Source: Thermus filiformis
GTDB taxonomy: Bacteria > Deinococcota > Deinococci > Deinococcales > Thermaceae
Assembly: GCF_000771745.2 (NCBI RefSeq)
Contig: NZ_JPSL02000038.1
Span: 1-64,000, forward strand
Length of the DNA: 64,000 nt
Direction: 5' to 3'
Shown here: positions 57,016 to 64,000 of the stretch, in pieces
Layout of the letters: every line of letters begins with the position of its first letter
Position numbering within the stretch: the stretch's first letter is position 1
The notes under the pieces: model-generated
The model's input: only the letters and a program-made list of their open reading frames with translations
Told to the model about the DNA's origin: nothing
Databases searched by the model: none
Made by a program: the position numbers and the translations under genes

Positions 57016-58258
57016 GGACCTCCTCCAAGTCCTCGGGGGTTCCGAGGTGGCCCAGAACCGCGCTCGCCGCCGCCACCCGGGGGCTTGCCAGGTAGATCTC
57101 CGCGTCCGCCGCCCCCATCCGGCCCCGGAAGTTGCGGTTGGAGGTGGAGACGCAGACCTCCCCCGGGCCCAGGACCCCCATGTGCCGCCCCATGCAGGGG
57201 CCGCACCCCGGGGTGCCGATGGTGGCCCCCGCCTCCAGGAGGGTGAGGAGGGTCCCGTCCCGGGCCGCCTCCTCCAGGACCTGGGAGCTTGCCGGCACCA
57301 CCAGAAGCCGCACCCAGGGGGCCACCTTCCTCCCCTTCAGGACCTCGGCGGCGGCCCGGAGGTCCTCGAGGCGGCCGTTGGTGCAGGTGCCGATGAAGAC
57401 CTGGTCCACCCGCTTCCCCTTGACCGCTTCCACCTCGTGGACGTTGTCCACGTAGAAGGGGACGGAAACCCTAGGGGTGAGGGCGGAGAGGTCTATCTCC
57501 ACCTCCCGGGCGTAGGGGGCGTCGGGGTCGGGGTAGAGCCACTCCGGGACCCGGTATAGCTCCAGGATCTCCCCGCTCGGCACCACGAGCCCCGCCTTGG
57601 CCCCGGCTTCCACCGTGAGGTTGGCCAGGGTCATGCGCTCTCCCAGGGAAAGCCCCTCCGCTCCCTCTTGGAGGTGGATCTCCACCGCCATGTAGGTGGC
57701 CCCGTCCGCGGTGAGGAGGCGGACCATCTCCAAGGCGGCGTCCTTGGCCGTGACCCCCTTGGGAAGCTTCCCCCGGAAGGTGACCTTCACCGTTTCGGGC
57801 ACCCGGAACCAGGTCCGGCCCGAGGCCGCGGCCAGGGCGATGTCCGTGGCCCCCATCCCCGTGCCGAAGGCCGCCACCGCCCCGTAGGTGGTGGAGTGGC
57901 TGTCCGAGCCCACCACCACAAAGCCCGGCTGGGCCAGGCCCTCCTCCACCAGGACCTGGTGGCAGACCCCCCGGCCCACGTCAAAGACCCGGACGCCGTG
58001 CCGCCGGGCCCACTCCCGGATCTCCTTCTGGGCCTTGGCCACCTCGAGGTTCGCCGCCGGGGCCACGTGGTCTATGACGATGGACACCCGCTCCGGGTAG
58101 CGGGGGGTGGCCTCTAGGTAGTCCAGGCGCTTGATGAAGCTCCCGGCGATGGAGTCCACCACCATCACCTGGTCCACCTCCACCACCACGAGCTCCCCGG
58201 CCTGGACCCTCCTTCCCGCCTTGTGGGAGAGGATCTTTTCCGCCAAGGTCAAGCCCAT
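57008..58258 (-). CDS. lysT: Homoaconitase large subunit
   Basis: 416 residues. [4Fe-4S] ligands in IGTCTNGR and TPGCGPCMG, plus GSDSHSTTYGAVAAFGTGMG and STSNRNFRGRMG. Start ATG at 58258 (MGLTLAEKIL) with AGGAGGTG 3 nt upstream; the GTG at 58264 lies inside that ribosome site. In T. thermophilus, as I recall, lysT follows the homocitrate synthase gene directly; here HicBA and two palindromes lie between, so lysT must have its own promoter. Confidence 0.95.
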   Translation of the reverse strand: MGLTLAEKILSHKAGRRVQAGELVVVEVDQVMVVDSIAGSFIKRLDYLEATPRYPERVSIVIDHVAPAANLEVAKAQKEIREWARRHGVRVFDVGRGVCHQVLVEEGLAQPGFVVVGSDSHSTTYGAVAAFGTGMGATDIALAAASGRTWFRVPETVKVTFRGKLPKGVTAKDAALEMVRLLTADGATYMAVEIHLQEGAEGLSLGERMTLANLTVEAGAKAGLVVPSGEILELYRVPEWLYPDPDAPYAREVEIDLSALTPRVSVPFYVDNVHEVEAVKGKRVDQVFIGTCTNGRLEDLRAAAEVLKGRKVAPWVRLLVVPASSQVLEEAARDGTLLTLLEAGATIGTPGCGPCMGRHMGVLGPGEVCVSTSNRNFRGRMGAADAEIYLASPRVAAASAVLGHLGTPEDLEEVHA

Positions 58259-58296
58259 GCTCACCTCCTATACTGAACCCGTAAAGCCGTATGGGC

Positions 58297-58302
58297 GATA
58301 AT
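58297..58302 (+). promoter_or_regulatory. -10 box of the hicBA operon
   Basis: GATAAT, 6 nt (AGGGGC), then ATG of hicB at 58309: a leaderless layout. The preceding 38 bp back to the lysT ribosome site hold a TATACT-like block (58269-58274) that may be part of the lysT promoter on the other strand (CAGTAT/TATAGG). HicB usually represses its own promoter here; no clear operator repeat was found. Confidence 0.5.
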
Positions 58303-58308
58303 AGGGGC

Positions 58309-58533
58309 ATGCCCAGGTACACGGCCGTCCTGTACGAGGACCCCGAGAGCCCGGGGCAGTGGATCGCCGAGTTCCCCGCCCTTCCCCAGGCCCACTCCTT
58401 CGGGCGGACCCCCGAGGAAGCCCTGGCCCATGCCAAGGAAGCCCTGGAGCTGGTTCTGGCCTTCCTGAAGGCCGAGGGAAAGCCTTTTCCACCAGACGTC
58501 CGCGTGGCCGAGGTGGGGGTAGATGCCGCCTAG
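58309..58533 (+). CDS. hicB: HicB-type antitoxin
   Basis: 74 residues: [22 protein letters not shown] then [26 protein letters not shown], the partial RNase H-like fold of HicB. No separate C-terminal DNA-binding domain is visible, so it is a short HicB. Start at ATG 58309 from the leaderless promoter; ATG 58291 is upstream of that -10. Overlaps hicA by 11 bp. The antitoxin gene comes first, opposite to the classical hicA-hicB order but common for this subtype. Confidence 0.85.
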   Translation: MPRYTAVLYEDPESPGQWIAEFPALPQAHSFGRTPEEALAHAKEALELVLAFLKAEGKPFPPDVRVAEVGVDAA

Positions 58534-58729
58534 ACCCGAGGAGGTGGCCCGGAAGCTCCAGCGCCTGGGTTTCGTGGAGCGCATGGCCAAGGGAGGGCAC
58601 CGCCTCTACGCCCACCCCGACGGGCGAGTGGTGGTCGTTCCCTTCCACAGCGGGGAGCTTCCCAAGGCCACCTTCAAGAAGATCCTGAAACAGGCGGGCC
58701 TCACCGAGGAGGAGTTCCGGGCGCTTTGA
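58523..58729 (+). CDS. hicA: HicA-type mRNA interferase toxin
   Basis: 68 residues, double-stranded RNA-binding-like fold with the catalytic His in [22 protein letters not shown] and the C-terminal [16 protein letters not shown]. Cleaves mRNA when HicB is lost. GAGGTGG is after, not before, its ATG; translation is probably coupled to hicB. The stop is followed at once by two REP-like units. Confidence 0.9.
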   Translation: MPPRPEEVARKLQRLGFVERMAKGGHRLYAHPDGRVVVVPFHSGELPKATFKKILKQAGLTEEEFRAL

Positions 58730-58730
58730 T

Positions 58731-58865
58731 ACCACCCCAGTTTGGCTTGCGCCAAGCTGGGGGCCCCGGTAAACCACCCCGTCCCAGCTTGCGCTGGGAC
58801 GGGGGCTCCGGTAAAGCCTTTCCCAAATCTCTTGGCGGGGCCATGCGTGCGAAGGAGACGGGAGA
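58731..58865. repeat. REP-like palindrome pair with tail module (units 11 and 12)
   Basis: Unit 11: CCCCAGTTTGGC (58735-58746), loop TTGC, GCCAAGCTGGGG (58751-58762), one G-T pair. Unit 12: CCCCGTCCCAGC (58777-58788), loop TTGC, exact complement (58793-58804). The tail module GGTAAAGCCTTTCCC ... TTGGCGGGGCCATG ... TGCGAAGGAGACGGGAGAAA follows (58810-58865). The rest of the gap to the lysS stop (58866-58941) contains GGTATGATACC and no gene. Confidence 0.8.
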
Positions 58866-58941
58866 AAAGGGTATGATACCCGGCACATTTCCCAAGGGCT
58901 TCTACAAGCGGGTGGGGCCAACCGGAAGAAAGGGTATGTCC

Positions 58942-60135
<1,194 letters not shown>

Positions 60136-60180
60136 CTACCCCGCCCCTCCCCGCCTGAGTTTTTTCTCCCGGGCCAGCAT
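60136..60180 (-). CDS. Lysine leader peptide
   Basis: 14 codons, MLAREKKLRRGGAG, with two adjacent Lys codons and three Arg codons. The stop codon lies just before the terminator hairpin. A ribosome stalled at the AAA AAA codons when lysyl-tRNA is scarce would free the antiterminator pairing and let lysS be transcribed. I recall a 14-residue leader of this kind for the T. thermophilus homocitrate synthase gene; the sequence here fits it. Confidence 0.82.
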   Translation of the reverse strand: MLAREKKLRRGGAG

Positions 60181-60190
60181 CTTGGACGTA

Positions 60191-60219
60191 ATGATATACA
60201 AAGCCGCCCTCCTTGTCAA
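60191..60219 (-). promoter_or_regulatory. Promoter of the lysS leader
   Basis: -35 TTGACA (60219-60214), 17-nt spacer, -10 TATCAT (60196-60191), about 11 nt before the leader peptide ATG, so the leader message is leaderless or nearly so. The -35 overlaps the uppS stop codon (60216-60218). Confidence 0.75.
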
Positions 60220-61007
60220 CGCCCGAACCGCCGCTCCCGGGCCTGGTAGCTCCTGAGGGCGCGCAGGAAGTCTATCTTCCTGAACTCGGGCCAGAGCACG
60301 TCCACGAAGTAGAACTCCGAGTAGGCCGACTGCCAGAGGAGGAAGCCGGAGAGCCGGACCTCCCCCGAGGTGCGGATGATGAAGTCGGGGTCGGGGAGGC
60401 CCGAGGTGTAAAGGTGGCGGGCGATGTCCTCTGGGGAGAGCCGCTCGGCCAGGGCCCCGGGGGAAAGCCCTTGGGCCTCTGCTTCCCGGAGCAGGCCCTT
60501 CACCGCGTCCACGATCTCCTCTCGTCCCCCGTAGCCCATGGCGATGTTTAGGACCATCCCCTGGTGGTGCCGCGTCCTTCCCTCCAGCTCCTCCAGGGCC
60601 CTTAGGACCTCCTCGCCGAACCCCTCCCGGCGGCCGATGACCCGCACCTGGACCTGGTGGGCGTGGATGCGGTGGTCCTCCGCCATCTTCCGGGCCTCCT
60701 CCACGAAGAGGCGCATCAGGGTGTCCACCTCCTCCCGAGGGCGCTTGAAGTTGTCGGTGGAGAAGACCCAGACGGTGACGGTGCGGATGCCGAGCTCGAG
60801 GCACCACTCCAGGACCTCGTAGGCCTTGTGCACCCCGAACTCGTGCCCCTTGGTGGGGGAGAGGCCCAGGGCGCGGGCGTAGCGCCGGTTCCCGTCCAGG
60901 ATCAGGCCCAGGTGCCGGGGCATGGGCCCCCGTTTTACCTCGCTCAGGAGGCGGCGCTCGTAGTACCAGTACAGGGGGCGGGAGAGGGCCAGAAGGCGGC
61001 GCACCAC
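60216..61007 (-). CDS. uppS: Undecaprenyl (polyprenyl) diphosphate synthase
   Basis: Makes the C55-type carrier lipid for peptidoglycan and other cell-wall polymers. 263 residues: HLGLILDGNRRYARALGL (catalytic Asp), VWVFSTDNFKRP, MVLNIAMGYGGREEIVDAV, RTSGEVRLSGFLLWQSAYSEFYF. The extra N-terminal 28 residues (RRLLALSRPLYWYYERRLL) are shared with the T. thermophilus protein. GTG at 61007, 7 nt after TAAGGT. Confidence 0.96.
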   Translation of the reverse strand: MVRRLLALSRPLYWYYERRLLSEVKRGPMPRHLGLILDGNRRYARALGLSPTKGHEFGVHKAYEVLEWCLELGIRTVTVWVFSTDNFKRPREEVDTLMRLFVEEARKMAEDHRIHAHQVQVRVIGRREGFGEEVLRALEELEGRTRHHQGMVLNIAMGYGGREEIVDAVKGLLREAEAQGLSPGALAERLSPEDIARHLYTSGLPDPDFIIRTSGEVRLSGFLLWQSAYSEFYFVDVLWPEFRKIDFLRALRSYQARERRFGR

Positions 61008-61256
61008 GTCTTCTACCTTACCTTCTGGGCATGAAAGGCGGATGGCAGACCGCCCCGCCCAGCCTAGTCCCCCCGGGTGGCCTCACCGGTAAATCTCCCG
61101 GGCGATGACCAGGCGCTGGATCTCGCTCGTCCCCTCGTAGATCTCCGTGACCTTGGCGTCGCGGTAGTACCGCTCCACCCGGTACTCCCGGCTGTACCCG
61201 TAGCCGCCCAGGATCTGCACCGCCCAGCGGGTCACGTCCACCGCCGTTTCCGAGGC

Positions 61257-62401
61257 CAGACTTGACCGCTATGACGCATAAAGCCCCAGGAACCTGAGGG
61301 CGGAGAGGGGATGGAAGGAGAAAGCCTCTAGGGCCGCCTTCTTTTGCCTAATCCCCTCCCGGTGCAACAGCGACACCAGAAAGGCCCGAAGCACCGCCAA
61401 CACCTGTGCCCCCACCCTGCGCACCTGGCAGGCATCTTCCTTGAAGAGCACGTCCCGCACCCAGAAGGAACCGTTCTCTATCCCCCACCGGGCTACCAGC
61501 AACTCCCCAAGCCGCCTCGCATCCGCCACCTCCGGCCCCAAACTCGTCAGGGCATGGCTCAGCGTCCTCCGCACCTCCCCCGTCCCCTTGTGCACCACCA
61601 CCCGCTCCAACCGCACCACCTGCCTCGCCCCGGGAAAGGCCCGTATCTCCTCCGGCAAGTGGGGAGAAGCCCACACCCGATAGGTCCATACCTCTCCATC
61701 CCGCTCCACCCGCCACTCAGCTTCTGTCTCCCCGGGAAGGCGCTTCTCTTCCATCCCCTTGAAGACCTCCTCCGTCCACTCCAAAAGCTCCCCCTGGTTG
61801 CCCTTCAGGACGAAGAGGTAGTCCCCCCTTTTTCCACCACCTTCCGGGCGACCTTCGGGTACAGGTAGCCCGCGTCCCCCACCACCAGCCTTCCCGCAAG
61901 CCCCTCGGCCCCAAGGCGCCCGAGGAGCTCCAGAAGGGCCTCGCTCTCCCTCCCCTCTGCCCGGGCCTGGGCCAGGGTGGTGTGCAGGTGAAGGGCGAGC
62001 ACCTCCACCAGCTTGACCTGGGGAGCGTTCCCCTTGCGGCTGTTCCTCAGGACCTTCCCGTCGGCGACGAGGACCGCTGCGAGATCGGCTTCCGGGAAGA
62101 CGGAGCGCAAAGCCTCCTGAAGGTCCTGAGGGTCCAGGCGGTGCAGGATGGTGGTCACGGTGTAGTGGCCTGGGGGCTTACGCAGGCCCAGGAGGGGGAG
62201 AAGCTCAGGGTTTTCGCGGGCGAAGCGGGCGACACCGCGAAGGGAGTCTACGCGGCAAAGGAAGGCCACCAGGATGAGGCCCAGGAGTCCCCAGAGGGGG
62301 TACTGCCGGTTTTGGGCGCGGGGGTCGGGGATCTTGGTCAAGGCCTCTTTGAGCTTCATGTCCTCTTGTCTACACCAAGGGACGAATAGCGGTCAAGTCT
62401 G
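61257..62401 (-). mobile_element. ISAs1-family insertion sequence, 1145 bp
   Basis: Terminal inverted repeats match for 16 bp: CAGACTTGACCGCTAT at the left end and its complement at the right end. The target is duplicated as TTCCGAGGC at 61248-61256 and 62402-62410 (9 bp). Perfect repeats and duplication suggest a fairly recent jump. The transposase is on the minus strand and interrupted by a frame change. Confidence 0.93.
61269..62359 (-). pseudogene. ISAs1-type DDE transposase, two frames (frameshift at a G6 run)
   Basis: The first frame (62359-61805) encodes KIPDPRAQNRQYPLWGLLGL, the first catalytic Asp in LVADGKVLRN and the second in VVGDAGYLYPK. It shifts at AAAAAGGGGGG (61833-61823). 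The second frame (to 61269) continues DYLFVLKGNQGELLEWTEEV and has the catalytic Glu in LLVARWGIENGSFWVRD. A -1 shift, or transcription of seven G instead of six, gives one protein of about 363 residues. So it is either a disabled gene or one read by slippage. Confidence 0.82.
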
Positions 62402-63424
62402 TTCCGAGGCGAAGAGCTTGGCGGTGCTGGCCTCGAGGGTGTACCGCTCCCCCCGGTCCTTCTTCCGCGCCGCCTCCAGGACCAGGGCCCGGGCGGCCTG
62501 GATCCGCACGTGCATGTCCGCCAGCTTGAAGGCCACCCCCTGGAAGGCGCGGATCTTCTGCCCGAACTGGACCCGCTCGTCCGCGTAGGCCCGGGCGAGG
62601 GTGAAGGCGGCCCGGGCGATCCCCACCGCCTGGGCGGCGATGCCGATCCGGCCCGAGTCCAGGCCGGAAAGGGCGTAGTGGAGGCCCTTCCCCTCCTCCC
62701 CCAGGAGGTTCTCCTCGGGGACGAAGACCCCTTCCAGCCGCACCTCCCGAGTGTGGGCCGCGTGCAGGCCCATCTTCTCCTCCAGGGCCCCGAAGGAGAG
62801 GCCCGGGGTGTCCTTCTCCACCAAGAAGGCGCTGATCCCCTTGTCCGTGCGGGCCATGACCACGTAGAGATGGGCCTGGCCGGCCGAGGTGATCCAGCTC
62901 TTGACCCCTTCCAGGAGGTACCCCCCGTCCACCCTCTGGGCCCGGGTGCGCAAGGAGGCCGGGTCCGAGCCCGCCTCCGGCTCGGTGAGGCAGAAGGCCC
63001 CGATCCACTCCCCCCGGGCCAGGGGCACCAGGTAGCGCCGCTTTTGCTCCTCGGTGCCGAAGCGGAGGAGCATGTACTGGGGAAGCCCGCTGGTGACCGA
63101 GACGATCCCCGCCACGCTGGGGTCAGCGGCGGCGATCTCCTCCAAGACCAAGGCCCAGGTCACCGAGTCCAGCCCTGCCCCGCCCCACTCCTCCGGGGTG
63201 GTCATCCCCAGGAACCCCAGCCCGGCCAGGGCCTTCAGCTGGGGCCAGGGGTACTCCCCCGTGCGGTCGTACTCCGGGGCCAGAGGCCAGAGGACCTCCT
63301 CCGCCACCCGCCTGGCCGTCTCCAGGACGAGCCTCTGCTCCGGCGTGAGTTCCCGCGCCTCCCAAGCGATCACGCCCCTATCGTATCACCGCACCCTGGG
63401 GAAAAAGCGTCACACGGCTTCCGG

Positions 63425-64000
63425 TCATCCCTCGGCGTACAGGGGGGTGGTGAGGTACTTCCACCCCCCGTCCGGGCTGATGCAGGCCACCCGCTTCCCT
63501 GGGCCGAGCTCTTTGGCCACCTGGAGCGCCGCCCAGAGGATCCCCCCGGAGCTCATCCCCAGGAAGAGCCCCTCCTCCCGGGCGAGCCTGCGGGCCAGGG
63601 GGAAGGCGTCCTCCTCCCAGACCTGGATCACCCCGTCCAGGAGGCCCAGGTCCAGGTTCTCGGGGATGAAGCCCGGGCCCATGCCCTGGAAGCTGTGCTG
63701 GCCCATCTTCCCCCCGGAGAGGACGTTGGAGCGGGCGGGCTCCACGGCGATGACCTTGACGTGGGGGATCCTTTCCTTAAGGTAGCGCCCCACCCCGGTG
63801 ATCGTCCCCCCGGTGCCCGAGCCGTAGACGAGGGCGTCAATCCGCCCCTCGAGGGCCTCGTAGAGCTCGGGCCCCGTGGTCTCGTAGTGGGCCCGGACGT
63901 TGGCGGGGTTGCTGAACTGGTCGGGCATGAAGGCCCCGAGCTCCTCCTTGAGCCTCAGGGCCTCCTCCCGGGCGGCCAGCATCCGCCTTTCCGGGTCGGT
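63425..64000 (-). CDS. cysK: Cysteine synthase (O-acetylserine sulfhydrylase), 5' end outside the window
   Basis: The visible 191 codons cover the middle and C-terminal part: TDPERRMLAAREEALRLK, MPDQFSNPANVRAHYETTGPE, the phosphate-binding loop VYGSGTGGTITGVGRYLKE, AVEPARSNVLSGG, and GLFLGMSSGGILWAAL with the PLP ring serine, ending GWKYLTTPLYAEG. The PLP-lysine lies upstream beyond base 64000. Could be CysK or CysM; the DQFSNPANVRAHYETTGPE motif favours a CysK-like enzyme. Confidence 0.9.
   Translation of the reverse strand, partial: TDPERRMLAAREEALRLKEELGAFMPDQFSNPANVRAHYETTGPELYEALEGRIDALVYGSGTGGTITGVGRYLKERIPHVKVIAVEPARSNVLSGGKMGQHSFQGMGPGFIPENLDLGLLDGVIQVWEEDAFPLARRLAREEGLFLGMSSGGILWAALQVAKELGPGKRVACISPDGGWKYLTTPLYAEG

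Larger units (their letters stand above)
61083..63373 (-). pseudogene. Acyl-CoA dehydrogenase gene split by the ISAs1-type element
   Basis: The first part (63373-62402) encodes 324 residues, from IAWEARELTPEQRLVLETAR through AFCLTEPEAGSDPASLRTRA and GVKSWITSAGQAHLYVVMAR to AKLFASE, where IS sequence adds QT and a stop. The last part (61256-61083) resumes with [20 protein letters not shown] and ends [15 protein letters not shown]. The catalytic Glu (YEGTSEIQ) is in the second part, so the truncated product should be inactive. Removing the element and one copy of the 9-bp duplication restores an unbroken gene. Confidence 0.92.

Noticed and set aside
58731-58865. Tandem palindromes considered as a CRISPR array
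   Set aside because: Only two units, stems differ in sequence, no constant repeat with unique spacers, and no cas genes in the window.

Overview
The window is about 64 kb of GC-rich bacterial chromosome from a Thermus species. Many products match Thermus thermophilus proteins closely: the branched-chain 2-oxo acid dehydrogenase, the LysW-dependent lysine pathway, GH57 branching enzyme, two-OB-fold SSB, a DnaX with an A9 slippery run, and a helicase-less PriA. They differ enough that this is probably another Thermus species. These family assignments come from remembered sequences; no search was run.

Layout. 1-5.5 kb: tail of an IS982-type transposase, ndk, PP2C phosphatase, ZIP metal transporter, DUF4388 protein, Na+/alanine symporter, ubiX. 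5.5-7.2 kb: a TnpB-only IS200/IS605-type element (copy 1). 7.2-13.5 kb: cobalamin-binding protein, cob(I)alamin adenosyltransferase, and the E3, E2, E1beta and E1alpha genes of a 2-oxo acid dehydrogenase. 13.6-20.3 kb: rlmH, mazG, a Nudix CoA pyrophosphatase, a secreted protein, argB, dnaX, a CsoR/CstR-type repressor, an HD hydrolase. 20.5-30.6 kb: 2-oxoacid:ferredoxin oxidoreductase, birA-bioY with a BirA-type operator, nitrilase, 3-hydroxyisobutyrate dehydrogenase, lipA/lipB, and rpsF-ssb-rpsR-rplI. 30.6-39.2 kb: tRNA-Asn, comM, mgsA, M42 peptidase, MazG-like protein, an ABC exporter, the tungstate ABC system, DUF309, asparaginase II. 39.2-41.2 kb: a DUF4282 gene split by TnpB element copy 2. 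41.2-51.6 kb: GlcE-like protein, MFS, priA, alr, yvcK-rapZ, and an SPFH-Arc-CPBP operon behind a perfect 34-bp palindrome. 51.7-60.2 kb: GH57 branching enzyme and the alpha-aminoadipate lysine cluster (lysZ, Y, X, W, a LysW-like double zinc ribbon, U, T), a HicBA toxin-antitoxin pair, then lysS with a leader-peptide attenuator. 60.2-64 kb: uppS, an acyl-CoA dehydrogenase gene split by an ISAs1-type element with 9-bp target duplication, and the 3' part of a cysteine synthase gene.

Four threads run through the window. (1) A family of about a dozen short intergenic palindromes with covarying stems, often followed by a conserved tail module (REP-like). (2) Divergent gene pairs only 16-23 bp apart whose two -10 boxes (TANNNT) overlap and whose start codons lie 5-7 nt from them, suggesting two-way leaderless promoters. 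(3) Local regulatory sites readable from sequence: ZIP operator, BirA operator, SPFH palindrome, lysS attenuator. (4) Insertion damage: two TnpB-only elements, an ISAs1 copy, an SDR remnant. No CRISPR array or rRNA was seen.
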